64,000 bases of DNA, from assembly GCA_036435485.1 (NCBI GenBank), contig CM071596.1:18068001-18132000 (forward strand), given 5' to 3'. Positions 9,680-20,870 of the stretch are shown one piece after another; the first letter of the stretch is position 1; each line of letters opens with the position of its first letter. The notes under the pieces are model-generated. The model was not told the DNA's origin, made no database searches, and saw only the letters and a program-made list of their open reading frames with translations. The translations under genes were made by a program, and so were the position numbers. Source of the stretch: Saposhnikovia divaricata (Eukaryota; Streptophyta; Magnoliopsida; Apiales; Apiaceae).

Positions 9680-11587
9680 TTAAGGGGCCTTAGGGGCCTC
9701 CTTAGTAGGAGAATCATCCTCAGAGCTAGTGTCTGTAGTGGATCCATCCTCAGCAGAATTAGCAGCACCAGACCGAACCAGAGGAAGCTTAGGATCCAAG
9801 GCTGAAGTGGTAGCGGTAGCATGCTCTTTGACCAAAGCATCACCCTCCCCGAATAACTCTTCGCTGGATCCAGGCTCGTTAACTAATAACGGGGCAGGAA
9901 GATGAGGGCTCACGAAGTCTGAAGGCTGGAATAAGCCAGGATGGCTCCTCAGGACTGCCTCAATGGCCTTGTTCCAACCCTCAGAAAACTGGCCAGGAAA
10001 TAATAGCTCATCATGCTGATCCATGAGGAACTTGTACTCATCAGAATCCAGATAGTCATCGATGATCTTCTCCCTGTCATCTTTCAAAGCTACCAACTCT
10101 GCCCGAGCACTGTTCCAGCTCCTCATCCTTATCCTTAAGCTTCTCCTCTAGATGGTTGATAGTGAGGGTTTTCTTTTGAGATTCAGACTCATACCTTCTC
10201 CTTCCAAGCTTTGGCATGGTAGAGACAACTCTGGAAGTGAACGTTGGCCTGTGCACAGAAACAATAATCATGTTGGAATAAGGTAAATAAGTACAAAATT
10301 TAAAGAATGCGAGGTTTGAGTCTTACCACAGCTAAGGCCTGAGAACCAAGTGCCTCTGATTCCCCGATGCCTCCATTGACAACCAAGTCTTTATAGTCAG
10401 GAGGGGTGATCGAGTTAAGAGACCAGTCCATGGCGTGCTTAGTCGAACCCACAACGGAGTCCCGCTTCCTAAAGCCCCAGGATGGACTAAAAACAGAAGA
10501 TTGGACGTTCACCTGAGAGCTCCCCTCTAAGTCTGCTATATCACCAAATTTAAGGTCCACCTTTTGGACCTTATGGGCACGCAGGAAAGCAGGCTCAGTT
10601 CCTTTCTCTCGAGGATCAGCATTCCGCTTTGCCCGGGCCATCCTCGAGGTTTCATTGTCTGGATCCGGGGAAGCTTCCACAAGCATCTTAGCAACTGAAA
10701 TGACATAAATGGAAACATAAATGAATAAGTCAAGTATGAAAATAAAGAAAAACAAAGGCAAGAAAGGAAGTTACCCCGTTCTGAAACTTGTGAGAGGCCT
10801 ACTGCCCTCAGAGATTCTTCATTTATGAGGCTTTGGCAGGTTATAGACATACCATCACCTCTAGTCAAAGTGTCAAAAGCAGCCTGATCCTCGGTGCTAA
10901 GGGTGATTCCCTTAGCATTTCCATCTGAAACCCTCGAAAAGGTTTTTCTAAAGAGTGTACCCCAATCACCACCCTCCCATTCAAGATAGGAAAATTCTTT
11001 CTTCCAACCAGGGTTGTTGTCTGGTACTGATTTACCATTAAAGATAGGAGGGACCTTGGGGCGATGTTTGATATATATACCCAGCCAGAATACGAAGCGG
11101 GGCTGTAAACTTGGAAAATTTTGCGAAAAAGGGCAACAGATAAAGGAAGGTTTTGCCTTAGACACAAAACCATAAAACGAAGAATTGTTCTCCACGCATT
11201 TGGGGGCAATTGGCAAAGGTTACACTGAATGTTAGCTAAAAGGCGGGGGATAAATTCATGAAAAGGGAAACGGAGGCCCGCTACTAAACATTCCCTATAG
11301 ATACACAAGGCATTGGGCCTCCAATGACAAGGCCTGTCACCTGGCCCAGCTGGAACGAGTTTATAAGGTTTTTTAATTTTATACAACTTGTTATATCTAC
11401 CAATTTCATCTGTATCGTGCTATGTATTACAGCAATCATACGCATCTAACTCGGCTAAAGAAGGATATTCATCTGCTCTTTCATTTAAAATATCTAAAAG
11501 AGAGGTGTAAGGAGATCGAATTTGGATGGTACCTTTAGAAGAGGCTGAGTTCATTTTCAGAAGGCGAGCTTGAGCTTTGTTCGCCAT
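9680..11587 (-). pseudogene. Antisense gene of Tat element (Transposase_28-like), decayed
   Basis: Minus-strand gene from ATG 11587 (MANKAQARLLKMNSASSKG) to a stop near 9680. The part reading CLVAGLRFPFHEFIPRLLAN followed by PPNAWRTILRF resembles the plant 'putative gypsy type transposon' domain (Pfam Transposase_28), known on the antisense strand of Tat elements. Three exons can be read: 11587-10775, 10694-10327 and 10248-9680, joined by GT...AG introns of 80 and 78 bases. Exon 3 has a charged coiled-coil stretch (NHLEEKLKDKDEELEQ) and an acidic Ser/Thr tail. Damage: an in-frame TAG in exon 1 near 11420, a frameshift near 11100 and one or two frameshifts near the start of exon 3. Function in the element is unknown. 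Confidence 0.7.
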
Positions 11588-11767
11588 TGATGACAGCTTG
11601 AGGTCTTGAAAAATGAAGAAGATGACCGGAGACGAAGGCCGGAATTAACCGAGAAAAACTCCGAACGGAATTTGAGAGAGTGACTTCTTAGCTAAAAGTT
11701 AAGAGCTCAAAGATGAAAAGGTGAAGTGAAAAGTGAGAGTGTGAAAAATGAACTCCCAACTCTCACT

Positions 11768-11775
11768 CTTATATA
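11768..11775 (-). promoter_or_regulatory. TATA box of the Tat antisense gene
   Basis: The minus strand reads CTATATAAGAG about 185 bases upstream of the antisense ATG at 11587. The spacing fits a core promoter with a leader of roughly 150 bases, so the antisense gene was probably transcribed on its own. Confidence 0.5.
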
Positions 11776-11919
11776 GGAGTGAGCAACCGGTTGAACTACT
11801 CTCAAACGGTCAGAAAACCTACAGTGACCGGTCAGAATTCCAAAATTGACCTACTAAAGGCCCATGAAACCGGCCCAAATTGAAGCCCAATTCTGGAACG
11901 TTCCTAGAAAAATATCTTG

Positions 11920-11992
11920 AAAAAATATCTAAGATATTTTGAAGAAATGTTTAAGATATGTTGAAAAAATATCTAAGATATTTTGAAGAAAT
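11920..11992. repeat. 44-bp direct repeat with AATATCTAAGATATT palindromes
   Basis: Two units, starting about 11920 and 11964, share AAAAAATATCTAAGATATTT. Each contains a near-perfect palindrome. They lie upstream of the antisense gene promoter in the Tat element. Confidence 0.7.
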
Positions 11993-12165
11993 ATCAAACT
12001 CAAACCCAAACAAAAGGTTCGGAATTTGAACAGGCCCATTATGGCCATAGGGTCAGGCCCAAAGAAAGAAGGTATTTTTATAAAAATACACGCTTTAAAC
12101 ATGTAAAGCCTCGAAGGCCCAAAAGTAGAAAGGCCCATCAAGAAAAAGCCCGAAAATTTTGAGGA

Positions 12166-12380
12166 GTTTAATTCGACCAGAATCCTGGTCGAAAGGACTA
12201 GGAATCTTGGTCGAAAAAGTGTTCGACAAGAGAAAATTTAGATGCTTAATTCGACCAGAATCCTGGTCGAAAGGACTAGGAATCTTGGTCGAAAAAGTGT
12301 TCAATAAGAGAAAATTTGGATGCTTAATTCGACCAGAATCCTGGTCGAAAGGACTAGGAATCTTGGTCGAAAAAGTGTTC
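12166..12380. repeat. 78-bp tandem array, left part
   Basis: Three units start at 12171, 12249 and 12327. Each holds a perfect inverted repeat, TTCGACCAG-AATC-CTGGTCGAA, with 9-bp arms. The array is broken at 12380 by the SIRE-like element and resumes in phase at 20549. Confidence 0.95.
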
Positions 12381-12890
12381 TGTTAGGCCGAATACACAAT
12401 TAATAATCAAATTCGTATGAGAGTTTAACAAGTAAGACGTTTATGCACTTAAAAACTTCTGGTATTAAGAACCCTCTTCGTGATGTAAACTATCACAAAG
12501 AGCTGCTAGGTTACAATAAAGATAATTCGTTGTACGATACCCTTCTAGGGTTAACCTAACTGTATTTATAAAACATACAACTTCGATATAATCTCTAATT
12601 GATATTCCTAATAATCAGCTATACAATGATATCAATTACAGATTGTCACACGTCTCCTAAGTCAACTCGATCTCTTTGATAGCTATCCAATCTTCAAAGA
12701 TATCGCTTCCATAATAAATCTTCAATCACTGTTGACCAGTAGACGCTGCAGCCTCCAGACAGAGTTTGACAAACTCTGTCGAGCTTCCATTTGTCAGAGT
12801 TTACACTAAACTCTGACCGCTTCCAGCTAAACTCTGATAATTCACTGTAACACTAAAACACTGATTAAAACACATCAATTATATTTAACA
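12381..12890 (-). repeat. 3' LTR of SIRE-like copy 2
   Basis: A 510-base LTR that begins TGTTAAATATAATTG (minus strand) and ends GGCCTAACA. It pairs with 20053-20543. It has the same CAGAGTTTA-CAC-TAAACTCTG hairpin as the other LTRs of the family, and about 20 bases near the U3 start that the 5' LTR lacks. Confidence 0.93.
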
Positions 12891-12903
12891 ATCTCCCCCA
12901 ACT
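12891..12903 (-). other. Polypurine tract of SIRE-like copy 2
   Basis: The minus strand reads AGTTGGGGGAGAT immediately before the 3' LTR; this is the plus-strand primer site. Confidence 0.8.
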
Positions 12904-13044
12904 TGTTCATTAGCAAAAATGCACAAGTTAATAACAGTAATTGCTGATGTCAAAACAAATAGACAAATACAGTGTTTATACAAATTTAGAGTTTAAGCTA
13001 CTACTTAATAAAATCTACAAAGAATAAGAAAATCCTTACAGACT

Positions 13045-16010
13045 TTAATCTCTAATCTCTTCAAGATCTGGTGTAGCTCTGAGATAATCTATGAGCAATC
13101 TTCTTTCTGCATTTTCAAGCTCAATTTCCATAGCTTCTTTAATCTCTCTGAGCTGAGGATCACTCTCATCTGTCTGATAGATAGCAGCCCTAAGATCATA
13201 GATTTTGTTTCTTCTCATCTCATTTCCCAGTCTGATAAATTTGACTTCTTCTGGCTGTGAATTGAAGTCAAGTACTGTGATTCCCAAATCAGTCTTTAAT
13301 TTTGCAGTACCTTTCTTCATTTCAATGAGATTTCCATTGTAATCCCTGTACTTAGGAACATATCTGCTATTATACTTCTCTCCTCTGATTGCCAAATTCT
13401 AAAGCATCCTCTTTCTGAGCACATTAGCAACTGATTGAGTCCTTTGACTATTCACCTTGAAAAGATATAGAACATATTCTAGTTCTTCCCAATATTTCAA
13501 GCCAATATCATTCTCACCAATTCTAAATACTGTCCCATCAGCCATGAAGTACAAGAGAAAATCCTTCTTTAAACTCTTCTGATGAACTAACTGTACTGAT
13601 TCCAGTCTGTCCAAACTCTCTTGAGTGACACCACGACCTGGAACAGCCAGTGAAGAAGGATCTCTAGGACCAGTATATTGCCTTTTGTCCTTGTGTGAAC
13701 CTAGTCCACCCTTATTGTTTCCAACTTTACCAGACAAGGCTCTTCCATCAGAAATATTCATAGAAACTCCAGATAATATATTTGGATCTTGAATTGTTCC
13801 TTTCCCAAAAACTGATTTCAACTGAGAAGATTGTAAAGGTGTGGTCACAACTTGTGATGCAACAGAAGTTGTAACTTTCTTCTGTGAACTTTCTCCTTCA
13901 ATGCCTTTCAGCTTGAGTTGAGCTTCTGCTGCCATTGTTTCCTTTGAAAACTGAGATCTTTGACTAACATCAGCCCTTTCCTTGATCACAACACCTTTAA
14001 CAACAGGCCTAGGAGCTTTTCCTCTTTTTAACTTACCAGACTTTAAAGCCTTGAGATGTTCTTCTTGTAAACTCTTTTCTTCAACTTCAATGTCCTCAAT
14101 TGTAACTCCTTCCTCATTCTCTTCAATAAACAACTTAGCAGCCAATTCTTCATCAGTCTGTGGATTAGAAGGTAATAGCAAACTCTTGGTCTTTGAAGTA
14201 CCTTGAGTATCAGTGTTTATCCCAACAAACTGTGATTTGAAGGACCAGCAAAATCCTTAACCTAAGCATCAGTCTGGACTGGTAAACTCTGAGAAGAACT
14301 TGGCTCACTATTCCCTTCAGTTTCATCTCCAGCCTGAGCTTCAACATGATGAGTGGTTGGAGGAACTGGAATAGATGCCTCAACAGTGCCAATAACATCC
14401 TCTGCAACAGGTTTAGTAATAGAGTCAACAATATGCTGTTCAACATCCTCTGCATATTTCACAATAGTCTCAGAGTTTAGCTCCTTAGGTTGTTTATCAA
14501 TCTCATCTCCTCCTTCAGCAGTCTGGTGAGCATCTGAGAGTAATTCAGTATGTGATGCTACAGTTTCAGAAAGAACAACTGTAGGTTGATCAGCTGCACC
14601 AGTATCAGAGATAGGATCAGAGAATGGCATGAATGAATCAAGAATATCATTCAATGGAGAAAAGCCATCTCTAGTATCCTCTTATGCAGGCATTTTGTCC
14701 TCTGCAGGCATTTGAACTTCTTCAGGCATTGAATCTTTTTCAGCCTCAACAGTAGGTGGTTGTTGTGAAACTACCTCTGGAGCTTCAACATTTTCATCAA
14801 CAGAATCAGAGATTACCAGTTTTCTTCTCTTCGCTAGAGGCACTTCATCTGAATCCTCTTTACTAGATTCTGCTACCATCGAGGGTGACTTTGGTTTGTT
14901 TGCCGTTTGTTTCATTCTTTTCATTCTTCTAGTATAAACAGCTCCAGGAGATGTCTGTTTTGCTTTCATTTGTGTCTCTATTGCCTTCTTAACTCTTGCA
15001 TGTCGTTCAGTGATTACTGCTGACTTTACTCTACCTCTTTTTGCTTTAGGCTGTGGTTGTGGTGGAGATTGTGATGGTTCAGAGTTTGTTTGTGGAGTGT
15101 GTGAAAGTTGTTTTGTAGGTGCTGAGTGGATAGGTGATGTAGGTGGTTCAGTGTTTAGTGTTTGAGTACGATCAATGTTTAGTGGTTTAGGTTGTGGTTC
15201 TGGTTGTGGTTGGTCCTGAGGTTGGTTGAGAAAATTCTGCAAAGCAAGTGGCAGAACAAAGGCAGGTAGGTTTTCTTTACCAACATCCTTATTAGTCATA
15301 TCAGAGAATATTCTCTTGTTGACTCTAAAAGGCTGAATTTCATCAGTATCAACAATTTCTAGACCAGGTACACAAGCATTGAACAACATTTGAAAAAATC
15401 GAGCAAAATAAACTGTAGTAGACTCTGACAGTTTATCACCTAAATTCATCAGAACATATCTACCAAAATCAAAATTACTACCATAAAGTAGAGAATACCC
15501 GATTTGTAGACTGTCTATTGGAATAGCATCCCAGTCAGTGACTTTCTTCTGGAATGTCCTTGTAATGCAATCGAAGAAAAAGTTCCATTCCTTCCTGAGA
15601 TTAGGCCTCTTTACACTGCCAAGCTTGTCAAGAGATTCCATGTAACCTATCTCCTGTAGCATCTGTCTCAATAGAGGTTCACCAAGATAAGTATAAGATG
15701 TATGTGTATCAAACCCCATTGTATCTCTGACAGTTTGTGGAGTAATCACAAACTCTTGTTCTTCATAAGTGAAGATGATGTTAGGAGTCCCATTCTCTCC
15801 TCCATCCACATAGACTGAGTTTTGCCAAAAAGTGGCAATTTGAGATGCAGAGAGAGTACCAGGTTCAACCAGAGCTTGTCCAATCTTTGAGTCTCTCAAG
15901 AAATTCTGCATTAGATGAAACGCTTCTGGAACACGTTCATGATAGAGTGGAGCTTCATAGTTGTTAGGGACAAACCGTAAACCAAGAGTAGTGAATGGTT
16001 TAGAAGCCAT
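13045..16010 (-). pseudogene. Extra ORF of SIRE-like element, copy 2 (broken)
   Basis: Homologue of the 1211-aa ORF at 789-4424, starting MASKPFTTLGLRFVPNNYEA at 16010. The N-terminal about 250 residues and the C-terminal about 380 are well conserved. Breaks seen by comparison with copy 1: GAA to TAA near 14682; replacement or loss of about 550 bases covering the coiled-coil region, with a stop at 14262; and CAG to TAG near 13399. The Gln/Pro repeat is short here. An ATG 96 bases upstream (16106) is in frame, but conservation with copy 1 supports 16010. No function is recognised. Confidence 0.85.
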
Positions 16011-16259
16011 TAAATCAAGAAATTTGCAAGAAATCCCAAAGAGAAGTGTATGTAGGAAAGGTGTTTGCGAAAATGCCCAAGTGAAAAGTAAGAGAACTGT
16101 AACCATTAATAACCAGAATACGAAGCGTTTTAGTACTTCGTTGCTTACCCATCTCTATTTAAGGCCTAGAGATTTGTTCAGACTTGTTCACTATCTCTTT
16201 AACCTTTCATCCTCTCCTGAAAAATCAAAAACCCTTCAAACAACACACTCTTAATAACA
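16011..16259. promoter_or_regulatory. Divergent promoter region with TATA-like TATTTAA at 16156
   Basis: A 249-base spacer between two divergent ORFs. TATTTAAGGCC (16156-16166) faces the small plus-strand ORF, 104 bases before its ATG. The same string occurs in copy 1. No clear TATA box for the long ORF is seen on the other strand. Confidence 0.4.
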
Positions 16260-16517
16260 ATGTCAAACCTTACCATCAAAGAAAAGAATCTCCATCTCGT
16301 AGAGAATAGAGATATCTTCAGTTATACGCGTGAAGAGTTTGATGCGTTTGACTGGGAAAGGCAGCTTGAAACTCTGTGGCTGCAGATGGATGCTGGTCTG
16401 GAAGAGATCGAGAGAGAAAAGCCTGCAAAAGAGATCGACATCGATGCTGCTCTCCAAGCAACATTAGCATGGCTTTCCTCGAAGGCATCCTCATCCAACA
16501 CCACCAACCATTGTTAA
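16260..16517 (+). CDS. 85-aa divergent (antisense) ORF of SIRE-like element
   Basis: ATG at 16260 to TAA at 16515-16517, followed directly by TGA. The peptide starts MSNLTIKEKNLHLVENRDIF and ends SSNTTNHC. It is acidic, with a helical EEFDAFDWERQLETLWLQ segment and an Ala/Leu-rich second half. It runs against the direction of the host element. The same reading frame in copy 1 (1-252, minus) keeps nearly every residue, which argues for selection or recent common origin. A TATA-like box lies upstream and AATAAA occurs at 16563. Similarity to any known family is not recognised; antisense extra ORFs are known in other plant LTR elements (for example Tat). Confidence 0.6.
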   Translation: MSNLTIKEKNLHLVENRDIFSYTREEFDAFDWERQLETLWLQMDAGLEEIEREKPAKEIDIDAALQATLAWLSSKASSSNTTNHC

Positions 16518-18080
16518 TGAATATGTCAGCAAAAATAACCTTATCCCTTCAACTTCCACCCAAATAAAGTGGCAAAGATGGGATCTGGGATGTTTGCTAA
16601 CAATGGAGTGGTTTGGACTTGACCTTTTATTTTCCTGTTGAATAGATTAGCAGATAGAGAGAACAAAAAGATGTAATACTTGCTTTTAATCTCTTTCTTA
16701 TTATCAATGAAAAATTCTGTTTCTCTAATCTTATTCAGTGTGTTCTGCAATTTTTTTTTTATGTTTATGAACTGTTCTTCAAGGAATTAAATCAAAGAAG
16801 AGAATATGAAAACTAATTAAAGTAATCATATAAGGAACAAATTCATCAACAATACTCATAATTAAATCAGGAACAGAATAGAGTACCAATTCGAGAAGTG
16901 TTTTGTTCTATTCGAGAAGTCTAGCATTCGACAAGTCGAGGCGGTATTTGTGAAAACACTATTCGACATCTCTGAGAGTCAACAAGTCAAAGTGTCATTC
17001 GATAACTCAGAGATTCGACATGTCTATTACTCTATTCGAGAACTCAAGAACTCAGAGTACGAACCACAAATCAACAATACACTTATTAACAGTTGTCAAA
17101 AGCCCTATTTACTCCAAAATTTTCAAATTATCCAAATGAAAATTTACCTTAGAGTACGAACCACGAATCAACAGCGTTTGTTAATTCTCCAACTTTATCA
17201 CCGAAACCCTTTCATAAATTGCACAGTTGTGAAAATATGTGTGTGTGAAGCAGAGTTTACTAAATCAATTTTTAGAGCATCTAATTTTTCATAAAATCCA
17301 TAAAGTAAATCAATAAACACTGGATGCACAAACTGTCATAGTAAACACTGACTGTATGATGAAAGCTAAACTCTGTAGTAATCAATCTATATACAGTAAC
17401 ATTTAATTTATTTTATACCCCCTCTATTTTTATTTTTTTTAATTCTATTCATTCCAGTAATTAGAGGTTGGAACCAGTCACCAAAAATTCAAAAATCTTA
17501 GCCCTTATCATTTTGATAAGTTCCTGGGTCATCCTAGTATTTGACTAGTCACCAAAAATCAGAGAATTTTAGCACATATTATATACCAATAGGTTCCTGG
17601 GTCATCCTAGTATCCAACATAATCTCAAAGGAGTATAGCAACCTATATACATTTTGTTTGGGGTATTGCAGTAAGCATTTTTTAATCTACCAGTGTATAA
17701 CTAATCAGAGTTTAGAGTTCATCAACATCAGTAGTTATTCATGAAAGGCAATGCACACATTATTTATAGACTCAGAGTTTAGGACAAGATAAACTAAGAG
17801 ATGCTTTAAATATGAACCAGTATCATGCTGTGTTAATTTTCTGTACAATCTAAGATTAGATCATAATAACTCAGAAAGATTCATGATTAATTGCTGAGAA
17901 TCATGCTGCATACATATTTCTTCATTGGTGCTTTCATTCAGACAAAAATCAACTCAGGGTTCACAGAGTTTATCAACTTATTACCAGTGTATGACATACA
18001 GGCATGCTGACAGAGTTTAACAGAGTTTGACAGAAAAACATGTTAACAGAGTATGCATAACAGAGTTTAATCAACAGAGT
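16518..18080. other. Non-coding interior of SIRE-like copy 2
   Basis: About 1.5 kb in the place where pol would lie. It contains short recurring motifs: ATTCGAGAA or ATTCGACA (16890-17050) and CAGAGTTT (several between 17340 and 18080, shared with the LTR). No RT, integrase or protease motif was found in any frame. Confidence 0.7.
17476..17626. repeat. Two-copy direct repeat, about 75 bp
   Basis: AGTCACCAAAAAT...GTTCCTGGGTCATCCTAGTAT occurs at about 17476-17543 and again at about 17549-17612, inside the non-coding interior of the SIRE-like element. Confidence 0.75.
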
Positions 18081-19991
18081 TCACTTAGCACTTAACCAAT
18101 CAGGAAATATGAGTAATACAATGCATAAGTAAAATTTGAATCTAACCAACATTGGTTTATTTCCTGAAGTGATGCCTACTTTTCCATTTCTGTTCTTATT
18201 TGACACTCTCTGTTTCTTAACAGATTTTAACTCCTTCAGTTTATGTTTGAGTTGTTTATCTGTCATTGAACCAATATTAACCTGTTTAACACTAGTTTTT
18301 ACTGGTTCACTTTTAACAGCTTCTTTTTCATTTTCAGACAAAAATTTACTGGCTCCATGTACAAAATGAGGTCTGATTTTAACTTGATTTTGAAATCTAA
18401 GTTCATCTCCCTCATTATAACCTAGACCAAAAGTGTCTGTTTGAAAAATCTGTTGAGTGTCCTTTCCAGAATTAGTCTAAGTCCTAATTTTCTTATTTGC
18501 TTCCTCCAACTCAGATTTTAGTTGTTTATATTTCTGAAGCAAATCCTGTTCTATAGAAACAGCATCATCTCTCTCTTTCGGAACTTGTTGCATGTTTTCA
18601 AGTTTTTCTTCAACAAGTTTATTTCTAACCTTAAGTTCAGAATTTTCAGATTTTATCCTCTCATTCTCTAAAGTCTGATCCCTATAACTTATATGCAATG
18701 ACTTAAGATAAATTCTTAATTGAGCAATGTCATCAATATTATAAGCATAGGTAGTTAGAGGTACCTGATTTTCAGAAGTTTCTGATTCAGTAGTAGCCAT
18801 GAGAGCATAGTTCACTTCTTCATCAGAATCTGAAGTGTCTGCCCAATCTCTGCCTTTAGTGTAGAGTACCTTTCCAGTTTTACCCTTCTTGCACTCAGGA
18901 GCATAGTGACCCATCTCCTTACACTTGTAGCATTGAATTTCAGACTTATCCTTCTTCCGCCTAGAATCTCTCTTATCAGACTTCCTGAAGCTTTTTCTGT
19001 CTTCATTTGAGTCTCTAGAAAATCTTTTCCCTTTCTTGAAATTCTTGAAACCCATTTTCTTGAAGGTCTTCACCATCAACACAGCCATTTTCCTCATTTC
19101 TTCTTCATCATCCTCAGAGTCAGATGATTCAGAAGAGTTTGAATCACAATCAGAGTTTGATGATTCACTTTCTGAGTGTATGACCAAAGCTTTTCCCTCC
19201 ATTTTCCTTCTTGATGCCTCTTTCTTCTGAGGCTTCTCTTCAACATTAAGAGCAACAGACTTTGCCTTCCTGCTTGATCTCCTGTTTCTCTGCTCCATTT
19301 CCAATTCATGAGTTTTGAGCAGCCCATAGATTTCATCAATCTTAGTTTCAGCAAGATCATAGTTGTCTCTAATAGTGGTTGTTTTCACATCCCACTTTTC
19401 AGGTAGAGAAAGAAGAAACTTGAGATTAGAGTCTTTGAGATCATACTCTTTGTTGACCAATGACAGATCATTAAGCAATTTACAGAATCTATCAAATGTA
19501 TCTGTCATGGTCTCTTCAGGTTTAGCCTCAAAATGCTCATACTCTTGTGTGAGTATGTTTCTCCTATTCTTCTTAATAGCAGTAGTTCCTTGACATCTGA
19601 CTTCAAGAGCATCCCATATCTCTTTTGCAATGGTGCAGTTAATCACTTTGTTAGACATAACATTGTCTAAAGCACTATGCAATAAATGCCTAACCTTTGC
19701 ATCCTTAGCAATTGATGATAGATCTTCAGGAGTCATGTCCTTCTTTTCCTTTGGAACTATTTTAGCTTCTTCACCAGCAGCTGCAACAGATAGCTTTGTA
19801 GGATTGTGAGGGCCTTCATAAATCCTGTCAAGATATTCTGGATCTGTAGCCTCCAGCAACATAGTCATCTTGACCTTCCACATGGCATACTCTAATGGCC
19901 TCAGAATAGGAACCCTGACTGGTTCATAACAACTCACAGTAGTAGGAGCCTTTTCAGAAACAGTAGGTGTTGGTGGAGGAATTGCTGACAT
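18081..19991 (-). pseudogene. SIRE/Maximus-type gag, one internal stop
   Basis: ATG at 19991 (MSAIPPPTPTVSEKAPTTVS). The N-terminal half is the UBN2-like copia gag domain (LEYAMWKVKMTMLLEATDPE; KEIWDALEVRCQGT). A zinc knuckle CYKCKEMGHYAPEC lies at about residue 360, after Ser/Asp- and Lys/Arg-rich stretches, and a coiled coil follows (about 430-504). The frame stops at TAG near 18477 within IRT*TNSGKD, where SIRE-type gags have Trp, then continues open to about 18081 (VKQVNIGSMTDKQLKHKLKE). Gag would package element RNA in cytoplasmic particles. Downstream pol is absent. Confidence 0.88.
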
Positions 19992-20038
19992 GATTATTGT
20001 TGTGTTTGGATCTTAACCTGTAATAAAGTAACAGATTG

Positions 20039-20050
20039 GCTCTGATACCA
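20039..20050 (-). other. Primer binding site, initiator tRNA-Met type
   Basis: The minus strand reads TGGTATCAGAGC two bases inside the 5' LTR of copy 2, the standard plant copia primer site. Confidence 0.9.
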
Positions 20051-20052
20051 CT

Positions 20053-20543
20053 TGTTAGGCTGAATACACAATGAATAATCAAATTCGTATGAGAGTTTAA
20101 CAAGTAAGACGTTTATGCACTTAAAAACTTCTGGTATTAAGAACCCTCTTCGTGATGTAAACTATCACAAAGAGCTGCTAGGTTACAATAAAGATAATTC
20201 GTTGTACGATACCCTTCTAGGGTTAACCTAACTGTATTTATAAAACATACAACTTCGATATAATCTCTAATTGATATTCCTAATAATCAGCTATACAATG
20301 ATATCAATTACTGATTGTCACACGTCTCCTAAGTCAACTCGATCTCTTTGATAGCTATCCAATCTTCAAAGATATCGCTTCCATAATAAATCTTCAATCA
20401 CTGTTGACCAGTAGACGCTGCCTCCAGACAGAGTTTGAAAAACTCTGTCGAGCTTCCATCTGTCAGAGTTTACACTAAACTCTGACCGCTTCCAGCTAAA
20501 CTCTGATAATTCACTAACACTATAACATCAATTATATTTAACA
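20053..20543 (-). repeat. 5' LTR of SIRE-like copy 2
   Basis: A 491-base LTR, TG...CA ends, closely matching 12381-12890 apart from a roughly 20-base gap and scattered substitutions. It is followed by the target duplication TGTTC. Confidence 0.93.
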
Positions 20544-20548
20544 TGTTC

Positions 20549-20870
20549 GACAAGAGAAAATTTGGATGCTTAATTCGACCAGAATCCTGGTCTAAACGAT
20601 CAGGAATCCTGGTCGAAAAAGCTGTCGACCAAGAAAAGATTGAATGCTTAATTCGACCAGAATCCTGGTCGAAACGACTAGGAACCCTGGTCGAAAATGT
20701 GTTCGAGCAGAGAAGAATGGAATGCTTACTTCGACCAGAATCCTGGTCGAAACGACCAGGAATCTTGGCCGAAAATCCCTTCGATCAAGATTTGTTGAAG
20801 CCCTTATTTCGACCAGAATTTTGGTCGAATTCCTGGTCGAAATTCCTGGTCGAAAAACTTCAGTTTTGTT
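20549..20870. repeat. 78-bp tandem array, right part
   Basis: Units start at 20573, 20651, 20729 and 20807, exactly in phase with the left part once the SIRE-like element and one TGTTC are removed. The palindrome TTCGACCAG...CTGGTCGAA decays towards the right, and half-palindromes GAATTCCTGGTCGA pile up at 20825-20855. Confidence 0.93.

Larger units (their letters stand above)
12381..20543 (-). mobile_element. SIRE-like copia element without pol, complete (copy 2)
   Basis: An 8.16-kb element flanked by the 5-bp target duplication TGTTC (12376-12380 and 20544-20548). On the minus strand the order is 5' LTR (20543-20053), primer site TGGTATCAGAGC (20050-20039), gag (19991 to about 18080), a 2-kb spacer with an oppositely oriented small ORF, the long extra ORF (16010-13045, broken), a polypurine tract and the 3' LTR (12890-12381). 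No protease, integrase, RT or RNase H is visible, so it would need enzymes from a relative. gag is of SIRE/Maximus type, which points to the parent lineage. Confidence 0.92.

Noticed and set aside
12095..12386. Repetitive ORFs across the 78-bp units (IRPESWSKGLGILVEKVF repeats)
   Set aside because: 78 is divisible by three, so any frame without stops stays open; the palindrome explains the peptide.
13982..14206. Plus-strand ORF opposite the broken extra ORF of copy 2
   Set aside because: Shadow of the conserved minus-strand frame.
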